A DNA stretch of 64,000 bases from Ferruginibacter sp. (GTDB lineage Bacteria; Bacteroidota; Bacteroidia; Chitinophagales; Chitinophagaceae), in assembly GCA_016786725.1 (NCBI GenBank), contig JAEUVU010000016.1, positions 1-64,000 of the forward strand, given 5' to 3'. This document shows positions 9,101 to 18,299 of the stretch, piece by piece. The notes under the pieces were generated by a model. The model saw nothing but the letters and a program-made list of their open reading frames with translations. It ran no database searches and was not told the DNA's origin. The position numbers and the translations under genes were made by a program. Position 1 is the first letter of the stretch. Each line of letters begins with the position of its first letter.

Positions 9101-12100
9101 ACAAGACAACGATCCTCACAGAAAATACCAATATAACTTTGTTCAGGAATACCGGCTTTCGTGATGGCATTAAAAATATTATTTACTTTCTCCTCGATCT
9201 CTCCATAGGTGAATTTGTTTCCATTGTATTCAATTGCACATTCATTTTTGTTAACTGCAAAGCTTTTGTTCAGCTTTTCCTGAATGGTTAAAACCGGCTC
9301 ATATGCATATAGACTAATTGAGAAATTCTCTTCATTCAGATAAGCAGTATCCCGGTTAAAAGTAACCACTGTTTTAACTTTCTGCTCAGCGTTGGCGGCA
9401 ACAGAAACAAGTATATTGAGAAAATTTCCTGCAAAATCGCTGATCATTTCTGTTGTATACCTGTCCGGATCAAAGGTAAAATCTAATGAGTCGGAATTTA
9501 TAGCAATGTATAAGTCGTATACCGAATCGCCGGTGAAACAAAACTGATTTGGCGATGTAATTTTGAGCGTTTTTGCAAAAATCAAGAGATGGTTGGGCGT
9601 ATCCGAATCATCCCCAACAAGTTTTTTAATTTCTGCAAACGAATGATTTTCGAATTGAGTTTTATTCAACTCCTTAGCGCCCGTACTTTTAAGCAGATCA
9701 CTAAAAGTATCGTTATTATCAAAGCATATCCGAACAGGTAAAGGGTTGAGTGTTATTTTTTCTGAAGCAGGCGCAGTGCCTGATTGATCAGCATCCGGCA
9801 TTTCAGCGCCCACAAATACAATATCTTCTGTATGATTATACTTTGACAACAAAACGGCCCAGGCACATTTAAATATTGTATCCACGGAAACATCAGTCTC
9901 TTGGCACAACACATATAGTTTTTGTTGCAGGGAAGTGTTGATTAAATAATGTTGGCTTTGATATTGCCTGGCTGCTGTTTTCATCAAATGACCAGCCTGC
10001 TGCGGCAACATCGCCGCATTTTCGTAACCCGCCAGGTACTCTTTCCAAAATGAAGCCAGCTCATTTTGTTGTGCATAATGTAAAGATCGTTCATCAAAAG
10101 AAAGGATCGGCAATTCCCGGATCTCTGCAGCCTCCTCACACACGATACAGGACAATACATCTTTAAAATGATCGGATATCCTGCCAACCATTTTCTGTTG
10201 CAGAAGCCCCATATTGTAGCTGAACCTGATATCCAATCTTGTTTCAGACGCATGTACCACAATGGTAAGCGCATAGTTGGTATGTTCTTCAACTTTTATT
10301 CCTGTGATCTTAAGTTTCCAGCCCTTGTTCATTATATCCCAGTCAACAGGGTAATTCTCATACACCAATAAGCTGTCAAACCAATCTCCCTTTATTCCGC
10401 TGTATTGCTGCACTTCAGTTAGTGGTGTGTATTGAAACTCCTGGCTTTGTTGATGCGTGTCCTGTAAATCCCTCAGCCAGCCTGCTATGCTATTTTGATG
10501 AGTTATTTTGCTGCGCAGTGGTTGTGTGTTCAGGTACATGCCCACTTTATGCTCAATACCCGGCAGATCGGCCGGGCGGCCAGATACGGTAACGCCGTAA
10601 ACGATATCTTCAGCCGAAGTATACTGGTGCAGTAAATAACTCCACACCCCCTGTAAGATGGTATTGATCGTTATACGATTATTCTTTGCATATGTTCTTG
10701 TTTTTTCGGACAGTGTTTGGTTTAGGGTTAATTCTTCCGTACTGTATTCTCCACCCCTGTTACGTTGCTGCGTTGTTTCTATGAAAGGAAGTAGTGTGGG
10801 AGCATTGAGTTCCGACAAATAGTGTTTCCAGTATGCCTTTTCATTATTTCTGTTTCGCTTTCCAACATAAGTTACATACTCTTTAAACAAATCTTGAGTT
10901 GGCGCATCCAGCACCATTCCATTGGCCAGTTGCTCATATGTTAGCAGCAGTTCTGTAATTATCAAGGGAACAGACCAGCCATCTAATAAAATATGATGAT
11001 GGGCCCACAATAACTTATATCTATCTGCGGCTAACTGCACCAGCCGCAACGATATAAGGGGTGGCTGACCAAAATCAAACCCCTGTTTTTTTACTGAACG
11101 CCAGTAATCATTGATAGCAGCCAATTGTTCATCTGCTTGCTGTGCGCTGTAGTTTACAACATCAAAAGGCACCAAAGCAGTTTTATACACGCATTGCACC
11201 GGTATTTTAAACCTGTCGGTATAAAAACCGCTCCTTAATATCGTATGCCTGTCCAGCAGGTATTGCCAGCTCTGCTGTAACAGGCTTGGGTCAACAGCCT
11301 TAAGGTCCACTTCCTGCTGCTGAATGTAGCCGCCCGTATCGGCGCCTTCCAACAGGCTATGAAATAACATTCCTTCCTGGAGCGAACTAAGCGGATAGAT
11401 ATCTTCAGTCACTTCATAACGTTTACGCCCATCAGGAAGTTCCTCCAGCATAAACACATCCAGTTCTTTTAGGCTTACCAAATCTCCCAACATATAGTCG
11501 GAAGGTGTGCCATAGGCAGGCCTGGCGGCAGCACAATGATCAACAATATTTACAAGCTCCAGCATATATAACCGCATCAATTCTTCCACACTGGATTTTT
11601 CAAAATGCAAGTTGCTATAGGTAAGATTTATTGTTAATTGCCCATGAGACACAAAAATATTAAACGTTAATTTGCTTCCGGCCCGATGTGCTCCTCCCAC
11701 CATGTTACCCAGGTAGTCTTTGTCTAAAAAAAGCGACAGGCCGGCTTTTGATTCCTGGTTGTCCTCGTACATTTCATCAAAACGGCCAAGGTAGTTGAAC
11801 AGAATGCACCAGGGATCTTGCGCTGAAGTTAAACCAGGCTCTGCATTCAGGTATTTCAATACCCCGTATCCAATTCCGCCATCGGGAATTTTTCTTAACT
11901 GCTCCTTTACATCGCGAATGCTATCTGAATAATTACCCCCTTCAGAACCGGCACATTTCAGAATTACCGGATACAAAGTTGTAAACCATCCTGTAGTATG
12001 ACTGATGTCCGTTTCATTTATTAAATGCTCCCTTCCATGTCCTTCCAATCCCACACTTAGTTGCTTATGACCACGCCAGTTCAATACTGCTGCAGAAAGA

Positions 12101-15100
12101 GCGCTTAACAAAATATCGTCGATCTTCGCATTATACGCTCCTGACACTTCTGTTAATAGCTTCTGTGTGGTTTGCTGTTCAAGGCTCCTGCTCAGCACCA
12201 GGCAATCTGAAACTTTTGCAATTAATCCCTGGTTTCTATCTACGGAGATGGGTGTATAAGAATTGATAATACTGAGCCAATAATCTTTTTGACATAATAA
12301 TCTTTCCTCGCTGCTGTACGCCTGCAACGCATTGCCCCATTGGCGATAAGAAGCTGTTTTTTGCCCAAGCCACTCTTGCAGCACCGGGTCCGTTTTACCA
12401 GCATTCTCCAGCAACGATCTCATATCTTCGATCAAAATTCTCCACGACACGCCATCGATCACCAAATGATGAGCTATAATTAATAAGCGGTTGTAAGCTT
12501 CCCCCTCACCGGTAACAAATAATACAAAACGAATAACTTTTCCTTCCCTGATTTTTAACCCACGCTGGTACAGCTTATCCCTTTCATTCAGCATAGCTGC
12601 CAGTTCGTTTTGCCCCACAGCTGATAAATCTTCTTGCTCAAAATTCACCCCAGCTTCTTCCTGATAAAGCTGTTGCCAGCCATCATCAGCAGGTGTATAT
12701 GAAAAACGTAGCCCATCATGATGTTTTATCAAGACCTCAGCCAAGGATATCAGTGTGCTGGCATTGATTTGTTTTGATATTTTTAATAAAACCGACTGGT
12801 TAAAATGATCTATTGCGCTTTTTTCAGCGAAGTTTAAATACCAATGTTGCACCGGTAACAGGGGAGCCTTTCCTGATAGCAGGCCTTTTTCTGCAAAATC
12901 ACCCGGCCCGTTAATTTGTGCTGAATTGATAAACGAAGACAGTTCTGAAATTTGCGGATGGTTAAACACGTCGATTGGTTTCACCTGGTAGCCAAGTCTC
13001 TTCATACGGCTAACCATTTGTATCACCATGATAGAATCACCACCCAGTTCAAAAAAATTATCATTTGCACCTATTTTTTTTACTTTTAAAAGATCTTGCC
13101 AGATGCCGGCGAGGGTTTGTTCCAGACCGGAGGATGGTGCTAAATAGTCATCAGCGGGCAATTCATCTAAACCGGCATCGGGCAACGCTTTTTTATCAAT
13201 CTTTCCATTGGTTGTCAGGGGCAGTACATCTAATTCGACAGTAACTGCAGGCACCATATATTCCGGTAAATTCTTCTTCAACTTTTCGATCAGTTGCTCC
13301 CTTTTATAGCGAGCAGCAGGTACAACGTAACTCACAAGCCTTTTATGTACATCTCCTTTAGCCAGCACTACAACCTGGTGTACCAGGCCGCTATTCAAAA
13401 CAGCCTGTTCTATCTCGCCCAATTCTATCCTGTATCCTCTAATTTTAATCTGGTCATCGAACCGTCCACTAAATTCGATATTACCATCGCTTAACCAACA
13501 GGCTAAATCACCAGTTCGGTATAAACGTTCGGTACCGCTTTTACTAAACGGATTCATTATAAATTTTTCATTAGTCAGAGCGGGTTTATTGAGATACCCC
13601 CTGCTCAGGCCAACACCGGAAACACACAACTCACCTTTAACACCAATCGGGCAAAGATTGCCCATTTTATCAATTATGAAAATATTCATGTTCTGCACTG
13701 GCTTGCCTATGGGTACAGATAAATTCCTTACAGGCGGTTCTAAAAAACAGTGACAGATATCGTCAGACGCCTCCGTGGGACCATAAGCATTTACCAATGT
13801 TGTGCCGCTTCCATATATTTCGTACCATTTGTTCACTAACGCTGCCTGTAAAGTTTCACCTGTAACCAATAAATACCGAAGCTGATCAAGCTTTTGCATT
13901 AAGGGCCTTTCAAGTATCGTAGCAAGGTAAGAGGGCACAAGTTCTGCAATTGTAATTTTGTCCTTCGCCAGGCTGTCCATTAATATTTCGGTATCCAAAA
14001 TGGCGTTCTTGTTGTAAATAAATGTTTGCCCGCCACATAGCGTAGCACTAAACATTTGCCAAATAGATATATCGAAAGTATATGAAGCCGTAAAAGCCAT
14101 CCTGCTTTGGTTGTTCATGCACAGTTCATTGACTTTCGCAAATAAGTGATTAAGCATACCGCGGTGTTCAATTTGAACACCTTTGGGTTGGCCTGTAGAT
14201 CCAGATGTGTAAATGATATAGGCCAACTGGCCAGCTTCTATTGCAGGCAAAGCGTCACTTTTTGAAAACACTTCAATTTTATGCCAATCATCGTCAAGAG
14301 ATATTTTGGATACTTCTGTGTTCGCAAATAAAGAAACTGTTTTAGAACAGCATACAACCAGGCGGCAGTCTATATCTTTAATCAGGTAATTTATCCTGTC
14401 AACCGGGAATTCGGTATCCACCGGAACATAGGCGCCGCCGGCTTTCCATATTCCCAAAATTCCAATAATCATTTCCAACCCACGCTCAATACAAATTGGC
14501 ACCAGGCTTTCTCCTGAAATACCGCAATGGTTTAAGTAAACCGCCAGCCGGGTACTTCGTTCATGAACTTCCTTATAGGTCAACTGCTTTTCTTCAGCTA
14601 CAAATGCGACAGCATCCGGCGTTTTCATAGCCTGTTCGTTAAATAACTCTACAATTGTCTTGTTATCCGGATAAATGGTCTGGGTATTATTAAAGCCAAA
14701 CAACAACAGTTTTTTTTCTTCGGCAGGGAGTATATTGATATCCTCAATTCTTTTATCGGAAGCGCTATCAAATTGCTCAATAATGTAAAATATTCTTTTT
14801 ACAATGAGCCAGGCATCTTCTTCTGTAAAATATTTTAACAGGTAATCGATCCTCAGCTCAATATCCTGTTTTTTGCCATAGTCTCTCCACCAAAAATGTA
14901 TCGGGTATGGCTGTTCATCAGTTGAAACATCGTATGTAGTAGAGATTGTGTCCTTAATAAAAAGGTTAGATGCAATCAGGTTATAAGATATCGCAATGTC
15001 AAAAAGCTGGCTCTTATTTTTTGAAAATATTTTTAAATCTCTATTCAGCTGATCAATTGGGTAATTAAGATGCCTGTAATTTGTTCTTTGCTTAGCCTTG

Positions 15101-16047
15101 ATGGTATCAAAAAGCTCCTGCACAGTTATGATTGATTCGTCGAGCTTATTCACAAACGGGAATACCTGGGCAAAAGAACCAAAGACAGTTCGTTCCCTGC
15201 TATTTCGGCGGTTATGGGACGTTAAGCCATACACCACGTTTTGCCAACCAAGGCTTTTGTAATAAAAAACATTGAGTGCCGCAATTGTAAGTTGTGCAAA
15301 ATTAATTTTGTACTTTTCAATCAATGATCCGCATTTTTCCAAAATAAGTGCATCCGGTTTTACTACTATCGTGCCGCTTTTGTTACCACTGTAGTTAAAT
15401 CTCGGAGTGAGCGACTCATAATGCTGTTCGCTGAATTGGCCTAACCAATACTGCTTATCCTGCTCGAATAACTTTACATCAAACGAATTAAAATAGTCCT
15501 CAACACATGACCGGTAGGTAGTGGTAACCATATCAATTTCCCGGCCTTCAATTATAGAATTGTATTTTTCAGAGACGTATTTATTAAAGATTGATATACC
15601 AGCTCCGTCGGAAATCAAGTGATGAAAACGGAGAAATAAGTAATGTTCTTCGCCCGATAGTTTCAAAATAGCAATTTCAAAAAGCCTGTCATTATAAATA
15701 TCAAAAGGAATGCGCATGCTGCTCTTTATCCAGGCATCTGCATTCTCCGAAGGGGAAGCAGCGCTTGAAAAATCAATCTCTTTTATTTCAATCTCACCGA
15801 TAGGCTTGCTATAACATTTAACAACTCCTGCGTGATCTTCAGTAAATGACAAACGCGTGGCATCAAAGGACAGTACGGCAGAATGCACAGCTTTTTTTAA
15901 AGCTGCAATATCAACCTGGCCCTTAAGAATATTGAGTACACCCAGGGTATAATGAACGCTTTTCGCATCCATCATCTGATCGAGATAAATTCCATTCTGA
16001 CTTGGGTGAAGAGGAAATAAATTCTTTTCCATACTTAAATTTGGCAA
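6193..16047 (-). CDS. Multimodular nonribosomal peptide synthetase, C-A-T-E-C-C*-A-T-C
   Basis: A 3284-residue protein. Domains by motif are: C1 (about 10-440, HHLISDG near 140; being N-terminal on the first NRPS it may be a starter/acylating domain); A1 (460-960, YTSGSTGQPKG near 610, NAYGPTEASDD, YRTGD); carrier T1 (GGDSI near 1001, the variant usual before epimerases); epimerase E (about 1060-1490, HHLVIDGVSW near 1193, EGHGRE, TTGWFTTLYP, FNYLGRFDE); C2 of the D-L accepting type (YPLSSLQEGMLFHS near 1550, HHHILLDGW near 1683); half condensation C* (about 1990-2250, FWKEYLAGY, no HHxxxDG); A2 (YFTSGSTGIPKA near 2403); T2 (GGHSL near 2794); C3 (HHIIADG near 2978) reaching the C-terminus. 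By-eye specificity codes are A1 D-I-W-E-L-T-A-D-D-K (diaminobutyrate type) and A2 D-V-R-H-L-A-I-L-A-K (unassigned). No thioesterase is present. Ending in a C domain, it must pass its chain to the A-T-C protein downstream. Confidence 0.95.
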   Translation of the reverse strand: MPNLSMEKNLFPLHPSQNGIYLDQMMDAKSVHYTLGVLNILKGQVDIAALKKAVHSAVLSFDATRLSFTEDHAGVVKCYSKPIGEIEIKEIDFSSAASPSENADAWIKSSMRIPFDIYNDRLFEIAILKLSGEEHYLFLRFHHLISDGAGISIFNKYVSEKYNSIIEGREIDMVTTTYRSCVEDYFNSFDVKLFEQDKQYWLGQFSEQHYESLTPRFNYSGNKSGTIVVKPDALILEKCGSLIEKYKINFAQLTIAALNVFYYKSLGWQNVVYGLTSHNRRNSRERTVFGSFAQVFPFVNKLDESIITVQELFDTIKAKQRTNYRHLNYPIDQLNRDLKIFSKNKSQLFDIAISYNLIASNLFIKDTISTTYDVSTDEQPYPIHFWWRDYGKKQDIELRIDYLLKYFTEEDAWLIVKRIFYIIEQFDSASDKRIEDINILPAEEKKLLLFGFNNTQTIYPDNKTIVELFNEQAMKTPDAVAFVAEEKQLTYKEVHERSTRLAVYLNHCGISGESLVPICIERGLEMIIGILGIWKAGGAYVPVDTEFPVDRINYLIKDIDCRLVVCCSKTVSLFANTEVSKISLDDDWHKIEVFSKSDALPAIEAGQLAYIIYTSGSTGQPKGVQIEHRGMLNHLFAKVNELCMNNQSRMAFTASYTFDISIWQMFSATLCGGQTFIYNKNAILDTEILMDSLAKDKITIAELVPSYLATILERPLMQKLDQLRYLLVTGETLQAALVNKWYEIYGSGTTLVNAYGPTEASDDICHCFLEPPVRNLSVPIGKPVQNMNIFIIDKMGNLCPIGVKGELCVSGVGLSRGYLNKPALTNEKFIMNPFSKSGTERLYRTGDLACWLSDGNIEFSGRFDDQIKIRGYRIELGEIEQAVLNSGLVHQVVVLAKGDVHKRLVSYVVPAARYKREQLIEKLKKNLPEYMVPAVTVELDVLPLTTNGKIDKKALPDAGLDELPADDYLAPSSGLEQTLAGIWQDLLKVKKIGANDNFFELGGDSIMVIQMVSRMKRLGYQVKPIDVFNHPQISELSSFINSAQINGPGDFAEKGLLSGKAPLLPVQHWYLNFAEKSAIDHFNQSVLLKISKQINASTLISLAEVLIKHHDGLRFSYTPADDGWQQLYQEEAGVNFEQEDLSAVGQNELAAMLNERDKLYQRGLKIREGKVIRFVLFVTGEGEAYNRLLIIAHHLVIDGVSWRILIEDMRSLLENAGKTDPVLQEWLGQKTASYRQWGNALQAYSSEERLLCQKDYWLSIINSYTPISVDRNQGLIAKVSDCLVLSRSLEQQTTQKLLTEVSGAYNAKIDDILLSALSAAVLNWRGHKQLSVGLEGHGREHLINETDISHTTGWFTTLYPVILKCAGSEGGNYSDSIRDVKEQLRKIPDGGIGYGVLKYLNAEPGLTSAQDPWCILFNYLGRFDEMYEDNQESKAGLSLFLDKDYLGNMVGGAHRAGSKLTFNIFVSHGQLTINLTYSNLHFEKSSVEELMRLYMLELVNIVDHCAAARPAYGTPSDYMLGDLVSLKELDVFMLEELPDGRKRYEVTEDIYPLSSLQEGMLFHSLLEGADTGGYIQQQEVDLKAVDPSLLQQSWQYLLDRHTILRSGFYTDRFKIPVQCVYKTALVPFDVVNYSAQQADEQLAAINDYWRSVKKQGFDFGQPPLISLRLVQLAADRYKLLWAHHHILLDGWSVPLIITELLLTYEQLANGMVLDAPTQDLFKEYVTYVGKRNRNNEKAYWKHYLSELNAPTLLPFIETTQQRNRGGEYSTEELTLNQTLSEKTRTYAKNNRITINTILQGVWSYLLHQYTSAEDIVYGVTVSGRPADLPGIEHKVGMYLNTQPLRSKITHQNSIAGWLRDLQDTHQQSQEFQYTPLTEVQQYSGIKGDWFDSLLVYENYPVDWDIMNKGWKLKITGIKVEEHTNYALTIVVHASETRLDIRFSYNMGLLQQKMVGRISDHFKDVLSCIVCEEAAEIRELPILSFDERSLHYAQQNELASFWKEYLAGYENAAMLPQQAGHLMKTAARQYQSQHYLINTSLQQKLYVLCQETDVSVDTIFKCAWAVLLSKYNHTEDIVFVGAEMPDADQSGTAPASEKITLNPLPVRICFDNNDTFSDLLKSTGAKELNKTQFENHSFAEIKKLVGDDSDTPNHLLIFAKTLKITSPNQFCFTGDSVYDLYIAINSDSLDFTFDPDRYTTEMISDFAGNFLNILVSVAANAEQKVKTVVTFNRDTAYLNEENFSISLYAYEPVLTIQEKLNKSFAVNKNECAIEYNGNKFTYGEIEEKVNNIFNAITKAGIPEQSYIGIFCEDRCLVICSILAILKSRNIFVPLEVSLPATRLCSMIDQVDIACIITDQCDHAFLSSDLQDKENMTWIYPHISVDSLGSTDTYKYNVEDNIYVYFTSGSTGIPKAVVGRNKGLSHFVEWEIQTFNINRSFKFSQFTNPGFDVFMRDTIVPLCAGASICIPDESDLLTGEKVCEWIDAKSINLIHCVPSFFKYFKSKANSLQFSSLRYILLAGEKIMPFELEDWYAAFESKIQLVNIYGPTETTLAKGCYFIQPADRLRNFIPIKPIPGAQFLILDKEMNLCPRYAIGEIYVRTPYRAAGYLKDKKPDGATYIKNHFSQQANDLIYKTGDLGRLNEHCEIEILGRIDQQIKIRGIRIELDDIRQNILKFPGVEDAVLIVKKNEELENQIYAYVVGTLTPGLAELRTYLETALPRNMVPSYLIALDKIPLLPNGKINRKALPEAPVTADTNTEESLDATEERLLNVWADVLKVDKSKLPVNNSFFEAGGHSLKVFHLINEIQHVFHVKLKLGDVFQNPSIKKLASLLAGMEANNADHIPRAANKEYYTASPAQERMFYQHELHQESTAFNISFPFEVDENISAEQIRHVFEELIKRHESLRTGFILQDEGVVQKVYENVPFELKSVNMSSGNIKQSLQDFIQPFDLAKPPLFRCGLTKDEKGRNILFLDIHHIIADGASLEILVNDFMLINHGKALPVLPVRYVDYAQWIQDGKGKLELQKKYWVDKLAGQLPRIDLPVNGNRMNVSFHICSTQTLIIEGDLYNRIRAMNNIFNVSDFMILLSVYYIMLSRISGSGDIIIGTDVIGRTHKDIKNLVGTFVNILPLRIELDQSAAYSDFLLDVKKAVLDAYENQDVQFDQMVSMIAGDNSVFENPIVEVHFSYVAIDEKKEIALQSGLNFIQLEKNDNVVSQYEFKLEAISTGNRIEIAFIYNNGLYETETIALFTEYYRNILSAVLQNQAIPVGTIDMDVSVESYMG

Positions 16048-16128
16048 TAACTTTTCCAGAATATTTAAAATCCTCCCTGCACGTAGAAAGGCCTTATGAG
16101 AAGGATTTTTTGCGGTTGCATGGTCTTA

Positions 16129-17094
16129 TTAATTATCAACCAATGTTCCTGCACCTGTGGTGATACCTAAGTTGTAATAATGCGTGGCTATTGCTATATC
16201 AAAAATAGCCATACCCATAGGATTAAACATGACCGGTTGATTTGGTTTAAAGCATGCTAAAACATCGTTTTTAACAATATCAATAACAGATCGTGTATCA
16301 GCTTCTGTAAGGCCGCACTGAAGATGCATGTGTTCAATATCCGTTTTTTCACGACATACCTCTGTCCAGTCATCTACAAGCATAGCATCTTTAAACCAGG
16401 GATAAACTGTTGTTTTATAATCTCTGAGAGAAACATTCAAATGTAGTGAACCCGGTTTAGGCTGCTGATCAATATAGGCTGCATCAGATACAGTGCACGT
16501 AATAAAAATGTCTGCGTCTTCGTAAGCTTTTGTCCAGTCTGAAACTATTTCAACCCGATCATCTCCTTCAAAAAGGGCAGGGTTTACCGGACGGATATCA
16601 TAAACAGATATCTTTGAAATTCTATCTCCCAATAATCCCATACACATTTTTAGGTGATTGTATCCTATAGGCCCCATTCCGGTAATACCAATCCTTATGT
16701 TAGCCAGTTCTCTCGTCTTTTTAAAATGCTTAATGACAAGCCCGCTAACAGACGCTGTGCGAATAATACTCAGCAATGCAGTATTAATAACTGCAAGCGG
16801 CTCACCAGTATCCGCATCATTCAAAATTACCACGCTGTGGGCCCTTGGTATACCATTTTGAATATTCCCCGGAAAACTGGCGATCCATTTAATACCTGCT
16901 TTGTTAAAATTACCTCCTAAAAATGCAGGCATTGCGATGATCCTGTTTTTTGGATTTCTAAAACGCAGGTATGGTTTCAGGGGTTGGGCAAAGTCTTTGT
17001 CGTTCATACACAAAACCGCCTCCTCAATAACATCTACAAGTGCAGTCCAATCGATACCGATCTTCTTTATATCTGATTCATTTAATACTAGCAT
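16129..17094 (-). CDS. sbnB: SbnB-like dehydrogenase of 2,3-diaminopropionate synthesis (ornithine cyclodeaminase family)
   Basis: A 321-residue protein of the ornithine cyclodeaminase/mu-crystallin family, with the Rossmann motif GITGMGPIGYNHL near 135-147 and a Lys/Arg-rich N-terminal substrate region. In siderophore pathways SbnB uses NAD+ to cleave N-(1-amino-1-carboxy-2-ethyl)-glutamate to L-2,3-diaminopropionate and 2-oxoglutarate. The assignment rests on family resemblance, on a length close to SbnB, and above all on the partner gene 9 bp upstream, which is SbnA-like. This gene is 81 bp upstream of the large NRPS, whose first A domain reads a diamino-acid code. Alternatives within the family are ornithine cyclodeaminase (giving proline) or alanine dehydrogenase; the pairing makes them less likely. 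Confidence 0.8.
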   Translation of the reverse strand: MLVLNESDIKKIGIDWTALVDVIEEAVLCMNDKDFAQPLKPYLRFRNPKNRIIAMPAFLGGNFNKAGIKWIASFPGNIQNGIPRAHSVVILNDADTGEPLAVINTALLSIIRTASVSGLVIKHFKKTRELANIRIGITGMGPIGYNHLKMCMGLLGDRISKISVYDIRPVNPALFEGDDRVEIVSDWTKAYEDADIFITCTVSDAAYIDQQPKPGSLHLNVSLRDYKTTVYPWFKDAMLVDDWTEVCREKTDIEHMHLQCGLTEADTRSVIDIVKNDVLACFKPNQPVMFNPMGMAIFDIAIATHYYNLGITTGAGTLVDN

Positions 17095-17103
17095 AATTTT
17101 TAT

Positions 17104-18087
17104 TTATGGTGTTACAATTTGTTTTCTTTCCTTTTCCAGTTTTTCGCGGATATTTTTACACCAGGTCTCATTGTAAATAGTGTCGTAATATCTTTCACCC
17201 CTGTCGGGAAAAATGGCAACAACGTTTACCGGTTGGTAAAGCTCCTTTTGTGAAAAATACTTTTTTATTCCGGCCAGTACAGAGCCAGAGGAGCCTCCCG
17301 AAAAAATACTGTGCTTCTCTAATAATTCGTAACACGCATCAATGGTCTCCACTTCATCTACCATAACAACCTCATCTATACTGGCAGCAGAAAGGATTTT
17401 TGGAACCATACTGGAGCCTATACCGGGTATAAACCGCTTTTTAGGAGGGTTATTAAATATAACAGACCCCTCTACATCTACTGCTATTACTTTTGCGTTG
17501 GGATAATTTTCTTTTATTTTCTGCGACACACCTGTTATTGTTCCTCCGGAACTTACACCCATAAAAATGTATTCAATTTCGTCTACCTGGTAACAGATCT
17601 CCCTGGCCAGTGTGTGGTAATAAGCAGCAGCATTCAGCGGGTTTTCATATTGATTAACCCAGTAAGAGTTTTCAATATCTTTCTTGAGTTCATTTATTTT
17701 TTCGATACGTGTAAGTAAGTAACCTCCGTATTTATCAGGCTGGGTAACTTTGATGATTTCGGCCCCGCTTGAACGTATGAGATTTTCATTCATCAGGGTT
17801 ATATTTGGATCTACTACGGCAATGAATTTCAGTTCGTGATATTTGCAATAGGCAGATAAAGCCACTCCAAAATTACCCGACGTTGATTCGATAATGGTAG
17901 TATCTGAATTGATTGTTTTGCTCTGTTTCAGCTTTTTTAAAATGTAATGAGCGGCCCGATCCTTTACGCTTCCGGTTGGATTGTAAGCTTCCAATTTGGC
18001 ATACAATGTAATGTGGCAATTATCTTCCATGCTTATTGAAACAATTGGCGTATTGCCAACTTTTTCAAAAATGTTTGATATATACAT
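17104..18087 (-). CDS. sbnA: SbnA-like PLP-dependent synthase of 2,3-diaminopropionate synthesis (cysteine synthase family)
   Basis: A 327-residue fold type II PLP enzyme. Lys42 in NPTGSVKDRAAH is the expected Schiff-base lysine. STSGNFGVAL, GVSSGGTITG (phosphate loop) and SGGSSGSVLAG match the cysteine synthase family. SbnA condenses O-phospho-L-serine with L-glutamate to give N-(1-amino-1-carboxy-2-ethyl)-glutamate, which SbnB then cleaves. The length equals SbnA (about 326), and the asparagine-loop sequence is STSGN as in SbnA/OASS. Translation starts at 18087, after a 212 bp gap from the exporter gene, and the stop is 9 bp before the SbnB-like gene, so the two are probably co-translated. 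A plain cysteine or cystathionine synthase is the alternative, but an isolated one in an NRPS operon next to an SbnB homologue is less likely. Confidence 0.82.
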   Translation of the reverse strand: MYISNIFEKVGNTPIVSISMEDNCHITLYAKLEAYNPTGSVKDRAAHYILKKLKQSKTINSDTTIIESTSGNFGVALSAYCKYHELKFIAVVDPNITLMNENLIRSSGAEIIKVTQPDKYGGYLLTRIEKINELKKDIENSYWVNQYENPLNAAAYYHTLAREICYQVDEIEYIFMGVSSGGTITGVSQKIKENYPNAKVIAVDVEGSVIFNNPPKKRFIPGIGSSMVPKILSAASIDEVVMVDEVETIDACYELLEKHSIFSGGSSGSVLAGIKKYFSQKELYQPVNVVAIFPDRGERYYDTIYNETWCKNIREKLEKERKQIVTP

Positions 18088-18299
18088 TTTGCAGTTTTTT
18101 GTTTATGAAATAAGAAGATTGATTATTAAGAATATTTACAGACAATTGTCCGAACATTTGTATTTGCGGAGCAACTGTAACGATTTGAATTACTGAATTG
18201 CCAGCATATATATTTTTGAGATGAGGGTATGCAGGGATTGGCCGGAGTAACGATGCCAACACTTCCAGTTGTTCAGGGACGAAAAATTCAGGCAGATAC
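18088..18299. other. 212 bp gap inside the NRPS operon
   Basis: This is the largest non-coding interval between genes of the operon; most others are 9-155 bp. It contains a 10 bp palindrome GACAATTGTC near 18140-18149. I see no TAnnTTTG element on the minus strand. An internal promoter or processing site ahead of the Dap genes and NRPS genes is possible, but nothing here proves it. Confidence 0.35.

Noticed and set aside
18065..18262. A 65-codon open frame on the minus strand in the gap between exporter and SbnA-like gene
   Set aside because: It overlaps the SbnA-like start in another frame, has no recognisable family or signal and is of a length expected by chance.
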